Below are positions 6,149 to 14,234 of a stretch of DNA of 23,546 nt, piece after piece (within the stretch, counting starts at the first letter, position 1; every line of letters starts with the position of its first letter). Source of the DNA: JAVMKJ01 sp031732875 (GTDB lineage Bacteria > Pseudomonadota > Gammaproteobacteria > Competibacterales > Competibacteraceae); the NCBI GenBank assembly GCA_031732875.1, contig JAVMKL010000188.1, positions 1 through 23,546 of the forward strand, written 5' to 3'. The position numbers and the translations under genes are program-made. The notes beneath the pieces are model-generated. The model was given only the letters and a program-made list of their open reading frames with translations. It made no database searches and was not told the DNA's origin.

Positions 6149-9100
6149 TTGCTGACATTTGTCAGCTTCCCAGGCGCTGCCATCGGCCGGTGCGCCGCTG
6201 TAATTCTCGTGCCAGCAGTCCTGCACCCACTCCCACACGTTACCGTGCATGTCGTGCAACCCCCAGGGATTGGGCTGGCGGGTACCGACCGGGTGAGCGC
6301 GATCGCCGGAATTTTCGGAATACCAGGCATACTCGCCCAGCTTGCTTTCATCGTCCCCGAACGAATAGCGCGTCCGGGTACCCGCCCGAGCGGCGTATTC
6401 CCATTCGGCCTCGGTCGGCAACCGATAACCGAAGTGCTCGCAAAAGTCCTTGGCGTCAGACCAGGTAACGTTCGCGGCAGGCAGATCGCCCTCGCCTTTT
6501 TGATAGGCGTAATCCTTGCGAAATTGCTGGAACTGCGCCTGGGTCACTTCGTATTTGCCTATCCAGAACGAGTTGACCTTGACCTCGTGGACGGGTCCTT
6601 CATCGCTACTGCGGCCCCGTTCGCTTTCCGGCGATCCCATCGCAAAGGTTCCCGGACACAGGCGAACGAATGCCATGCCGTTCTCGTCCTTCGGTTCTTC
6701 CTTCGGCAAACAGCCGCCGACCCCACGCAGCCAGCATCGATCAGCTTGGCCGGCGATCACCTTCAGGCCGGGCCATGTATCGGCGGCGGATCGCCGATCG
6801 TCGAACTGCTTCAGCCCCTCGACCAGCCGGCTCCAGCCATCAGCTTGCAACAAAGCGCCGTGGCCGCCGGCGGGAAAGAAGTTTTTGATCTGCTCTTCTG
6901 TTACCCGGTCCGTGGTGATGACCAGCAATTGCTGATCCGTTCGAAGCGCCTGCTGACGCCCGAGAAGCTCCTGACGATGGCGCGGCCAGTGGGGATCGAC
7001 CAGCACCACGTCGGCGCTGCCGCCCGAAAGCAGATCGGCGGCCAGGGTTTCCACCGCCGGCGTTTGCGGCGTCGCCACCAGCACGACCAGGCTGTGCCGG
7101 ATCGTTTCGGGCAGGCGGAGGGGTGTCTCCCCATAGCCGCAGCGCCAGAACTCCGCGCCATCGCTCAAACCCTCGACACAAGGCTGCTTTTGCGGTTGCC
7201 ATTCCACCCGCACCCGGGCCGCCGGCGCTTCCTCCGCCACGACCCGCTTGGGCGTGACCACCGCGACATGCCAGCGGTCGTCCGCCACCGACTCGACGTG
7301 CTCCCACGCCAGATCCGGGCGGCCGGTACCGTGCTCGATAATCGGCGGGCCGGCGGGCGGAATGAAGCGACTCCAGGCGGCGGCGATCCCGCCGGCCACC
7401 GCCAATCCCAGGCACGCTCCCAACCCCAGCCACAACCGCCCCGGACGGCGCAGGGTTTCCGCGGGCATGTTCCCGCCAAAACCCATCTCCTGAAGCATCA
7501 CTCGTTCGATGGCGCTGCGCTCCTCCCAACGCCACGGCAGCCGGATGTGCTCCTTGGCGCCTTTATCCAGGGGCGCCAATCGTTCGAGTTGTTGGCGGAT
7601 AACGGCTTGCAGTCGCCCTTGGCGATACAGCGCGTAAAGCGCCTCGATCGCGGATATCCGTTCGGCCCCCCCACCCCAGCCCTCCCCCACAAGGGGGGAG
7701 GGAGCCTTGAGGGGGCCAACGCTTATGATCGCGGTACTGGGTTGCCGCCAGAGCAACACCAGGCTGTATTCCATCCGCAAGTGCTGATGCGCCGGGGTAT
7801 CCTCCCCGCCGCCGTGTTCCTGTTTTTCCAGTTCCCGTTGGTAAATGCCCTCCCAGAAACGCAGCGCCCGGTCGAGCAGGCTGTTGGGGGCGACGCCGCC
7901 ACCCTCGACCGGCGCTTCGGCTTCCCACAACCAGTCGAGCAACTCGCGCCGGCTGGCTTCGGACCACTGCAAGCGGCCGGCCGGTCCCGGCGCCTCGGCG
8001 CGCAACGCCCGCAGCACCCACGGGGACGTCGCCAAGCCGAGATGCCGGCGCAGCGCCAGTGCGGTGTCCTCATCCACGGAAGCCGGCGCCAGCGCGCAGG
8101 CCGCCGCCCAAGCCCGGTCGTCGCGTGGCAAGTCGCGCGGCGGGACCGTCGCGGTTCGATCGCTGCCCAGAAAAGCGGCCAGTTGGGTGGGCGCGATCCG
8201 CTCCAGCTCGTGGCGCCCCAAAATCGAGGCCAATCGGTTCGCGCCGTTGGAAAAATCGACGAAGGCCAGCCGCGGCCAGTGGGACAGATCGCGCAACAGC
8301 GCGTCGATCCGCACCCGGCGGTCGTCGGCCGCGTATTGGCGGGTCAATATCCGCCCGTCGGTCAGCACCGCCACCAAGGCCAAATCCCGGCGTTCGTCGA
8401 TCTCTCGCGGCGCGAACCCGGCGCCCGTCGCGGTTACCAGATATTCGGGAACGCCGCGAAACAGCGCCCGTTCCACTACCAGGCCATGCGCCTTCAGCGT
8501 GGCTTCCACTTCGTCGGCTAGCCGGACCAGCGTCGTGTCTTCGGCCGCCTCGTCCAGCCACAGCCAGACTTCGCGCTGATACGACGCCCGCTGGAAGCGA
8601 ATCTCCAACAGCCCGCCGCGTCGCGCCGTGGCGGCGACGGTCGCCGCCAAGTCGAGCTTGCGGGATGACTCTTCGGCGACGAATCGCCCGATGCCCCAAA
8701 CCAGGGACTCCTGTTGCCGGGCATCGAGCAGTTGCGGACCCGACAGCGGCGGCGGTCGCGGAAACCTTCGGGGTGGCCCCTCGCCGAGCGGTACGATCAC
8801 CGGCTCCGGCAACCAGGAACGCCGGTGCTGGAACAGCCACAACCCACCGGCAACCACCAAAGCCAGCCCGCCGAGACCGAGCGGAAGCCAGCCGGTCCAG
8901 GTCGCTGGAGATGGAATGACCGTCAAGCTGGCGACCGGACCGGAAAAGCTGCGCTGGCGAATTTCGGCGGGTGTTGTCGGTGGCGTTGTCGGTGGCGGCG
9001 GCGGTGGTTCGACAGCGCGGGGTTGCGTGACAGGCTGGATAATCGGTGGCTTTGAAGGATACAGCCAGGCGACCACCAGGATCGTCACCAGCACCAGAAT

Positions 9101-9478
9101 CGCGGCGGCGATATACCACCTGCGCCGATCACGCTCGACAACAGGGGAACGGGGAGACGGTAACGATGGCGGGGAGCGTAGTGGTGGGGGTGGAGATTCC
9201 GGTCGCGTCCGAAACTGCACATCCTGTTCGGCACGTGCCAGCCAATGATCGTAGATGCGCTCGAACGTCGCGCGATCCTGCTGGCTCTTGACCAGCAGCG
9301 CGCGCAACCATGTCTTCAAACGGCGTCGGGTTTGATCGGGTTCGCCGCCCGCCAGATCCGGTTGCAGCGCGAACACCTGGCGCAGCCGGTCGATTTCGGC
9401 GACGCCCACCGGCAGACCGGCTTCGCGCAAGGCGAGCAGCAGGGGTTCCAGGCTCAGCGGGGAGATCATGGCAGCCAT
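6011..9478 (-). CDS. Multidomain membrane protein ending in FGE fold with DGR-like variable region (protein B)
   Basis: The 1155-residue product has a helical N-terminal domain (1-92), a proline-rich linker, TM1 (121-140, preceded by RRR), a proline-rich stretch (150-170) and TM2 (196-216, followed by HRR). A soluble region (about 255-440) has the strand pattern of a vWA/CoxE-like domain, but the MIDAS strand reads LWLDEAAED in place of DxSxS. A helical region (450-675) includes a repeat-derived insert at 587-607. TM3 spans about 683-702. An α/β region (724-895) is unrecognised. The FGE-type domain (935-1155) shows PGTFAMGS, RLPTEAEWEYAARAGT, NPWGLHDMHGNVWEW, RVLRGGSF and GFRCARG. Topology by charge puts the FGE domain outside the cytoplasmic membrane. 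The catalytic Cys pair is missing. The last 138 bp are the VR. ATG 9469 is an alternative start; neither has a clear SD. Confidence 0.85.
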   Translation of the reverse strand: MAAMISPLSLEPLLLALREAGLPVGVAEIDRLRQVFALQPDLAGGEPDQTRRRLKTWLRALLVKSQQDRATFERIYDHWLARAEQDVQFRTRPESPPPPLRSPPSLPSPRSPVVERDRRRWYIAAAILVLVTILVVAWLYPSKPPIIQPVTQPRAVEPPPPPPTTPPTTPAEIRQRSFSGPVASLTVIPSPATWTGWLPLGLGGLALVVAGGLWLFQHRRSWLPEPVIVPLGEGPPRRFPRPPPLSGPQLLDARQQESLVWGIGRFVAEESSRKLDLAATVAATARRGGLLEIRFQRASYQREVWLWLDEAAEDTTLVRLADEVEATLKAHGLVVERALFRGVPEYLVTATGAGFAPREIDERRDLALVAVLTDGRILTRQYAADDRRVRIDALLRDLSHWPRLAFVDFSNGANRLASILGRHELERIAPTQLAAFLGSDRTATVPPRDLPRDDRAWAAACALAPASVDEDTALALRRHLGLATSPWVLRALRAEAPGPAGRLQWSEASRRELLDWLWEAEAPVEGGGVAPNSLLDRALRFWEGIYQRELEKQEHGGGEDTPAHQHLRMEYSLVLLWRQPSTAIISVGPLKAPSPLVGEGWGGGAERISAIEALYALYRQGRLQAVIRQQLERLAPLDKGAKEHIRLPWRWEERSAIERVMLQEMGFGGNMPAETLRRPGRLWLGLGACLGLAVAGGIAAAWSRFIPPAGPPIIEHGTGRPDLAWEHVESVADDRWHVAVVTPKRVVAEEAPAARVRVEWQPQKQPCVEGLSDGAEFWRCGYGETPLRLPETIRHSLVVLVATPQTPAVETLAADLLSGGSADVVLVDPHWPRHRQELLGRQQALRTDQQLLVITTDRVTEEQIKNFFPAGGHGALLQADGWSRLVEGLKQFDDRRSAADTWPGLKVIAGQADRCWLRGVGGCLPKEEPKDENGMAFVRLCPGTFAMGSPESERGRSSDEGPVHEVKVNSFWIGKYEVTQAQFQQFRKDYAYQKGEGDLPAANVTWSDAKDFCEHFGYRLPTEAEWEYAARAGTRTRYSFGDDESKLGEYAWYSENSGDRAHPVGTRQPNPWGLHDMHGNVWEWVQDCWHENYSGAPADGSAWEADKCQQRVLRGGSFIYDRAENLRSANRNWFEPEFRVQGFGFRCARGPRRQP
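7664..7711. repeat. Palindromic repeat inserted in frame in protein B
   Basis: A CCCCCCCACCCCAGCC stretch is followed by a CCTCCCCCACAAGGGGGGAGG hairpin. It belongs to the same type as the elements at 15965-16003 and 18627-18733. It encodes residues 587-607 of protein B (VGPLKAPSPLVGEGWGGG region), a low-complexity segment between two ordinary helical stretches. The frame is kept. Confidence 0.7.
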
Positions 9479-9560
9479 CGGGAGCCAGCAGGAAAAGACG
9501 ACGATACTTCTACAATCGTGAGGTCCGGATCGAGAGGATTTTGCGCGGGCGACGTGCCAG

Positions 9561-9596
9561 AAATCCCCCCTCGCCCCCCCTTTTCAAAGGGGGGAA
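9561..9596. repeat. Palindromic GC repeat in the protein B / creA gap
   Basis: AAATCCCCCCTCGCC is followed by a CCCCCTTTTCAAAGGGGGG hairpin, the same element as at 1269-1306 and 3661-3696. It lies just past the creA stop on the minus strand and in the upstream region of protein B. It could act as a transcript end for creA, but lacks a convincing T-run. Confidence 0.8.
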
Positions 9597-9624
9597 TCGA
9601 ACGGATACGACTGGATCCTCAGGC

Positions 9625-10113
9625 TCACGGCGTCGTCTTGGCCGGCACGCCGCCCCAGGGCATGATCGGGACCGCCGTGATCGAGTTCTTCGGCGAGCCC
9701 TCGATCAGCTTGTCGCTGTAAACCAGATACACCAGAGTGTTGCGCGGCTGATCGAGGAAGCGCGCCACCCGCATCTTCTTGAACAGCAGGGAGCGGCGTT
9801 CGGTAAACACCTCCTCGCCGTCCTTGAATTTTTCCTTGATGCTGATCGGCCCCACCTGCCGGCAGGCGATGGAGGCATCGGAGGTGTCTTCGGCCAGCCC
9901 CAGCCCGCCCTTGACGCCGCCGGTCTGGGAGCGGCTGACGTAACAGGTCACACCGGCGATCTTGGGGTCGTCGAAAGCCTCGATCACGATCTTGTGATTC
10001 GGCCCCAGCCACTGAAACGCGGTATCGACGCTGCCAATTTCCTGAGCGGGAGCCGTCACGGCCAACGTTCCCAGAGCGCCACCGATCAACCCGCCATAAA
10101 CGAATCGATTCAT
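9625..10113 (-). CDS. creA: CreA family periplasmic protein
   Basis: The 162-residue product has a short signal peptide (MNRFVYGGLIGGALGTLAVTAPA, likely cut after A23). The mature part is the CreA fold: IGSVDTAFQWLGPNHKIVIEAFDDP, VTCYVSRSQTGG.KGGLGLAEDTSDASIACRQVGPI, then VYLVYSDKLIEGSPKNSITAVPIMPW. CreA proteins are conserved in proteobacteria as small exported proteins of unknown biochemical role. ATG 10113 is preferred over an upstream ATG (10143) because GGAGA lies 9 bases before it and the signal peptide then begins with its basic residue. The gene appears monocistronic, with a 100-bp gap to the next minus-strand gene. Confidence 0.92.
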   Translation of the reverse strand: MNRFVYGGLIGGALGTLAVTAPAQEIGSVDTAFQWLGPNHKIVIEAFDDPKIAGVTCYVSRSQTGGVKGGLGLAEDTSDASIACRQVGPISIKEKFKDGEEVFTERRSLLFKKMRVARFLDQPRNTLVYLVYSDKLIEGSPKNSITAVPIMPWGGVPAKTTP

Positions 10114-10213
10114 TAATTCAGTCTCCTCGTCGATTGAGAACACGGTTGGCGAGAATATCGCAACCCGGAATCGGAAAGGTGCTCCAGGAAGTGCTCGCCC
10201 GACGCACGCGCGC

Positions 10214-10624
10214 TCACGAATACCTTCGCCAGTGCTCCGGCTGCGGATCGCGGCAACCGTGCGCCAGATGCTGGTAGCGGTTGATGAACACTTCCTGCCG
10301 GGTGATCTCGCAGTCCTGGGTGATAGCCAGGTTTTCCCGCTGGGTTTCCTCGGTGTAGTGGAACAACGCCCGCTTCAGCTTGCACAACAGGGTATTGTCG
10401 AGGTTGAAACCGAGTTCGCCCAGGGCGTGCTCGATGCATTGCAAGGTGACCTGCCGCAGGTCGTAGACCACTTCCAGATCGAAGGGCGACAATCGCCGGA
10501 CGGTCAGAATACCCACCACACCGCTCAGCCAAAGCGCCGCCGTGCGGGTCTGATCCGGGTCGGGATGAAAACGGCAGAACTGAATGATGCGGTGCTTGCG
10601 CACTTCTTCCGGGTCAGCGTGCAT
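10214..10624 (-). CDS. Conserved hypothetical protein with HMA-like pattern
   Basis: The 136-residue product is not assigned to a characterised family. Residues about 30-80 (ALWLSGVVGILTVRRLSPFDLEVVYDLRQVTLQCIEHALGELGFNLD) follow the βαββαβ spacing of heavy-metal-associated (HMA) domains but lack the CxxC metal site. The C-terminal half is helical and rich in charged residues, ending in YQHLAHGCRDPQPEHWRRY with His and Cys that could bind a metal. ATG 10624 is chosen because GGAGG lies 8 bases upstream. An ATG at 10666 has no SD and sits right after a TATAAA box that could be the -10 of this gene. Confidence 0.65.
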   Translation of the reverse strand: MHADPEEVRKHRIIQFCRFHPDPDQTRTAALWLSGVVGILTVRRLSPFDLEVVYDLRQVTLQCIEHALGELGFNLDNTLLCKLKRALFHYTEETQRENLAITQDCEITRQEVFINRYQHLAHGCRDPQPEHWRRYS

Positions 10625-10712
10625 GACGGGGTCCTCCACGGCTGCCGAATCACGGGGATCGATCATTTTTATAACAAACTCACAACCACTGTAGGCGCTG
10701 GCGGCCAGCCTT

Positions 10713-11561
10713 TCAATCCGGCCAGCGGCCCGCGCTGGTCCGGTTCAGACCGGCGGCATCGCGGTGATCGCTCGCCTCGACGAAACCGCGTTCCCGCAGC
10801 AGCGCCGGCACGGCTTCGCCCTGATCGTAGCCGTGCTCCAGCAACAGCCATCCGCTCGATTTCAGATGATCCGGCGCCTGGAGAACGATGGCCCGTAGAG
10901 CGTCCAGCCCATCCTCGCCCGCCACCAGCGCCGCCGACGGCTCGAAGCGCAATTCGCCCCGGCGCCAGCAGGAATCGGCGGCGGCGACATAGGGCGGATT
11001 GGCGGCGATCAGATCGAAGCGCTCGCCGGCCAGCGGCGCGCACCAGTCGCCTTGGTGGAATTCCACGTTGGCGATGCCAAGGCGCCGGGCGTTGCGCCGG
11101 GCCACCGCCAGCGCCGCCGGACTGAGGTCGGTGGCGACGATCCGCGCCCGCGGCCGCTCGCTCGCCAGCGCCAGGGCGATGGCCCCGCTGCCGGTACCGA
11201 GATCGGCCACCGCGACCGGCCGGTCCGCCGGCAGCCGATCCAGCGCCAGTTCCACCAGCAACTCGGTCTCCGGGCGGGGAATCAGGGTGTCGGCGGTCAC
11301 TTCCAGTTCCAGCGACCAGAACTCGCGCCGGCCGAGGATGTAGGCCACCGGCTCGCCGGCCCGGCGGCGATCCAGCCAGGCGGCGAAGCGGGCGCTCCGT
11401 TCCGGCTCCAGCGCTCGCTCCGGCCAGGCGTGGAGGTAAGCGCGCGGACGCTCCAGCACCGCCGCCAACAGCAGTTCCGCATCCAATCGTGGGGTATCGC
11501 CGACCGCGGCCAAATGCCGGGCAGCGTGGTTCAGCCAGTCGCGGAGAGTGGCGGGGCTCAC
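10713..11561 (-). CDS. prmC: Peptide chain release factor N5-glutamine methyltransferase
   Basis: The 282-residue product is PrmC/HemK, which methylates the Gln of the GGQ motif of release factors 1 and 2 with S-adenosylmethionine. An N-terminal helical domain (1-75) is followed by the Rossmann methyltransferase domain with DLGTGSGAIAL (120-130) and the catalytic NPPY (188-191). The GTG start at 11561 overlaps the prfA stop as GTGA, so it is coupled to its own substrate's gene, the usual arrangement. Length agrees with E. coli PrmC (277). It is the last gene of the hemA-prfA-prmC operon. Confidence 0.95.
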   Translation of the reverse strand: MSPATLRDWLNHAARHLAAVGDTPRLDAELLLAAVLERPRAYLHAWPERALEPERSARFAAWLDRRRAGEPVAYILGRREFWSLELEVTADTLIPRPETELLVELALDRLPADRPVAVADLGTGSGAIALALASERPRARIVATDLSPAALAVARRNARRLGIANVEFHQGDWCAPLAGERFDLIAANPPYVAAADSCWRRGELRFEPSAALVAGEDGLDALRAIVLQAPDHLKSSGWLLLEHGYDQGEAVPALLRERGFVEASDHRDAAGLNRTSAGRWPD

Positions 11562-12640
11562 TCGGCCAGCGCCGCCAACAGGTCGGCCTGGTATTCCTGA
11601 ATCAGCGGATCGATCACCGGATCGAGATTCCCCGCCAGCACGTCGCCCAGTTTGTAGAGAGTCAGGTTGATGCGGTGGTCGGTGATCCGTCCTTGCGGAA
11701 AGTTGTAGGTGCGGATGCGCTCGGAACGGTCGCCGCTGCCGACCAGCAGCTTCCGGGTCTGGGCCTGGGCGCTGGTCTGCTTCTCCCGCTCCGCCGCCAG
11801 CAGTTTCGCCTGCAACAGGGACATCGCCCGCGAGCGATTCTTGTGCTGCGAGCGCTCGTCCTGGCACTCCACCACGATGCCGCTGGGCAGGTGGGTGATG
11901 CGGATGGCCGAGTCGGTCTTGTTGACGTGCTGGCCGCCCGCCCCGGAGGAGCGGTAGGTATCGATGCGCAGCTCGCTGGGGTTGATCTCGATCTGCTCGA
12001 CCTCGGCCAGTTCCGGCAGCACCGCCACCGTGGCGGCCGAGGTGTGAATGCGGCCCTGCGCCTCGGTGACCGGCACCCGTTGCACCCGGTGCGCGCCGGA
12101 TTCGAACTTCAGCCGGGAATAGGCGCCCTGGCCGATGACGCGGGTGATGACTTCCTTGTAGCCGCCGTGCTCGCCGGGGCTGTCGCTGAGAATTTCCAGC
12201 TTCCAGTCGCGCAATTCGGCGTAGCGGGCGTACATGCGGAGCAGATCGCCAGCGAACAGCGCCGCCTCGTCGCCCCCGGTGCCGGCGCGGATTTCCAGGA
12301 ACACGTTGCCGGCGTCGTGCGGGTCGCGCGGCAGCAGCAGCAGTTGCAGGCCCCGCTCCCGTTCGGCGCGACGGGCTTCGGCATCCAGCAACTCGTCCTG
12401 GGCCAGGGCGCGCAGGTCCGGGTCGCTGTCCCGGCTCAGGTCGCGGGCTGCGTCCAACTCGTCCAGTACCCGGCGATAGGCCAGAAAGCCGCTGGCCACC
12501 GGTTCCAGTTGGGCATACTCCACCGACAGGGCGCGAAAGCGGCCGTTGTCACCGATGATTTCGGGCTCGGCTAGCAGGGCGCCGACTTCCTCGTGACGGG
12601 CCGCCAATTGTTCCAGCTTGGCGAGCATGGAGGGATTCAT
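11558..12640 (-). CDS. prfA: Peptide chain release factor 1
   Basis: The 360-residue product has the length of E. coli RF1. It decodes UAA and UAG on the ribosome. The tripeptide anticodon is PVT (190-192) in HRVQRVPVTEAQGRIHTS, which marks RF1 and not RF2. The peptidyl-transferase motif GGQ is at 235-237 (SSGAGGQHVNKTDSA). ATG 12640 gives the standard N-terminus MNPSMLAKLEQL. The frame is open further upstream through duplicated hemA sequence, but that is not part of the family. Because of a 109-bp tandem duplication the gene now starts 105 bp after the hemA stop instead of overlapping it. Confidence 0.96.
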   Translation of the reverse strand: MNPSMLAKLEQLAARHEEVGALLAEPEIIGDNGRFRALSVEYAQLEPVASGFLAYRRVLDELDAARDLSRDSDPDLRALAQDELLDAEARRAERERGLQLLLLPRDPHDAGNVFLEIRAGTGGDEAALFAGDLLRMYARYAELRDWKLEILSDSPGEHGGYKEVITRVIGQGAYSRLKFESGAHRVQRVPVTEAQGRIHTSAATVAVLPELAEVEQIEINPSELRIDTYRSSGAGGQHVNKTDSAIRITHLPSGIVVECQDERSQHKNRSRAMSLLQAKLLAAEREKQTSAQAQTRKLLVGSGDRSERIRTYNFPQGRITDHRINLTLYKLGDVLAGNLDPVIDPLIQEYQADLLAALAE

Positions 12641-12854
12641 GGGCGGGGATTTCCACCGTTCAGGCGGTACAGATTCTTGATCAGGTTCAGCATCTCGGCG
12701 TCGCTCTGGGCGGCGGCTTCGCGCAGGCCGGCGCAAGGAGGGTGATCATGGGCGGGGATTTCCACCGTTCAGGCGGTACAGATTCTTGATCAGGTTCAGC
12801 ATCTCGGCGTCGCTCTGGGCGGCGGCTTCGCGCAGGCCGGCGCAAGGAGGGTGA
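12637..12854. repeat. Perfect 109-bp tandem duplication at the hemA/prfA junction
   Basis: Bases 12637-12745 and 12746-12854 are identical. The unit covers the last ~35 codons of hemA and its ATGA overlap with the prfA start. The distal copy (12746-12854) completes hemA. The proximal copy (12637-12745) is a leftover hemA 3' fragment leading into prfA. The unit length is not a multiple of three, but both genes stay intact because each uses one copy. A 20-codon ORF begins at ATG 12749 in the new junction. Confidence 0.95.
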
Positions 12855-14014
12855 ATCAGCTTGTTAGTCAGGGTGTGGGCCAGAATGTTCAACACCTCGG
12901 CGGGATCCCGGCCCTGGGCGAGCTGGCGCCGGGCGCGGGCCAAGGCATCGTCGCGGGCCGCCTCGGCCTGCTGGCGCAGGGCGCGGATGCTGGCAGCGCC
13001 GTCCTGGGCGCGGAGCCAGGCCATGAAGTGCTCGACCTGGCTGTCGATGATCTCCTCGGCCTGCTGGGCGGCGGCCTGGCGCGAACGCAGGTTCTCCTGA
13101 ATGATGTCCCGGAGGTCGTCCACCGTGTAAAGATAGACGTCGTCCAGGTCGGCCACCGCCGGATCGATATCGCGCGGCATCGCCAGATCGACCATGAACA
13201 TCGGCTGGCGGCGGCGCTGCTTCAGGCACTTGCGGACCGTCGCGGCCTCCAGCATCAGCCCGGGGCTGGCGGTGGAGGCGATGACGATGTCGGCTTCGCT
13301 CAGATGGATGGGAATTTCATCGAGCGCGATGGCGTAACCGGCGAAGGACGCCACCAGCGCGTGCGCCCGCTCCAGGGTGCGGTTGGCCACGATCAGGCGG
13401 CCGACGCCGCTTTCATGCAGGTGGCGGGCGACCAGCTCGATGGTGTCGCCGGCGCCGATCAGCAGCGCGGTGCGCCTGGGCAGATCGGCGAAGATCTGCC
13501 GGGCCAGACCGACCGCCGCGAACGCCACCGACACCGGGCTGGCGCCGATGCGGGTATCGGTGCGTACCTGCTTGGCCACCGCGAAGGTGTGCTGGAACAG
13601 TCGCTCCAGCAGGGAACCCAGGGTGCCGGCGCTGTTGGCGGCCTGGTAGGCAGCCTTCACCTGGCCGAGAATCTGCGGCTCGCCCAGCACCAGCGAATCC
13701 AGCCCGGCGGCGACCCGCAGGATGTGCCGCACCGCTCGCTGGTCGGTATGCCGGTACAGATACGGTTGCAGGTCTCCCTTCCGCAGCATGTGGTAGTCGC
13801 TCAGCCATTCCGCCACCGGTCGGTCGTCTCCGCCTTTCAGGCCGCAGTAAAGTTCCGTACGATTGCAGGTGGATAGAATGGCTGCTTCGCGGGCACCACC
13901 GCGGTCGAGCAGGTCCCGCAGGGCGAGGCCCAGTCGGTCGGGCGCGAACGCCACCCGTTCGCGGACGTCGACGGGCGCGGTCAGGTGGTTGAGACCAAGG
14001 GCCAGCAGGGGCAT
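12746..14014 (-). CDS. hemA: Glutamyl-tRNA reductase
   Basis: The 422-residue product catalyses the NADPH-dependent reduction of glutamyl-tRNA to glutamate-1-semialdehyde, the first step of tetrapyrrole synthesis in this lineage. The catalytic Cys is C50 in LSTCNRTELYC. The substrate-binding VLGEPQILGQVK motif lies at about 108-119. The NADPH-binding LIGAGDT (184-190) starts the Rossmann domain, and a C-terminal dimerisation helix follows. The start ATG 14014 gives the canonical MPLLALGLNHLTAPVDVRE N-terminus, though no strong SD is visible. It heads the hemA-prfA-prmC operon and is divergent from the TPR lipoprotein gene across 220 bp. Confidence 0.96.
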   Translation of the reverse strand: MPLLALGLNHLTAPVDVRERVAFAPDRLGLALRDLLDRGGAREAAILSTCNRTELYCGLKGGDDRPVAEWLSDYHMLRKGDLQPYLYRHTDQRAVRHILRVAAGLDSLVLGEPQILGQVKAAYQAANSAGTLGSLLERLFQHTFAVAKQVRTDTRIGASPVSVAFAAVGLARQIFADLPRRTALLIGAGDTIELVARHLHESGVGRLIVANRTLERAHALVASFAGYAIALDEIPIHLSEADIVIASTASPGLMLEAATVRKCLKQRRRQPMFMVDLAMPRDIDPAVADLDDVYLYTVDDLRDIIQENLRSRQAAAQQAEEIIDSQVEHFMAWLRAQDGAASIRALRQQAEAARDDALARARRQLAQGRDPAEVLNILAHTLTNKLIHPPCAGLREAAAQSDAEMLNLIKNLYRLNGGNPRP

Positions 14015-14234
14015 GGGGTGTGGTCGGATCGGTCTGAAAAATGTTGAAATTTTGCGGGATAGAACAGGTGGATGACAAGGTCATACTTCAACGTTGGATT
14101 ATCATGCGAACATCGACCCTTCCTCATTGACGGACCGATCCGCCGCGACTTGAAACACGGCGTCCCGGTCTTGCTCCAACCTCTCTCGGACGGTTCTCCG
14201 GCTACCGAAGCCGAATGATGGATATACGCTGGCA

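Noticed and set aside
5645..8521. Long open frame (958 codons) on the plus strand opposite protein B
   Set aside because: It lies wholly antisense to a protein with clear FGE and TM features, has biased low-complexity composition and no motifs; high GC makes long shadow frames likely.
3742..9478. DGR reverse transcriptase, Avd or template repeat inside the window
   Set aside because: No RT motifs in any reading, no third copy of the VR 3' constant sequence on either strand, and no small Avd-like helical gene was recognised.
12687..12749. 20-codon ORF in the hemA/prfA junction as a leader peptide gene
   Set aside because: It is a by-product of the tandem duplication reading hemA sequence out of frame; no independent support.
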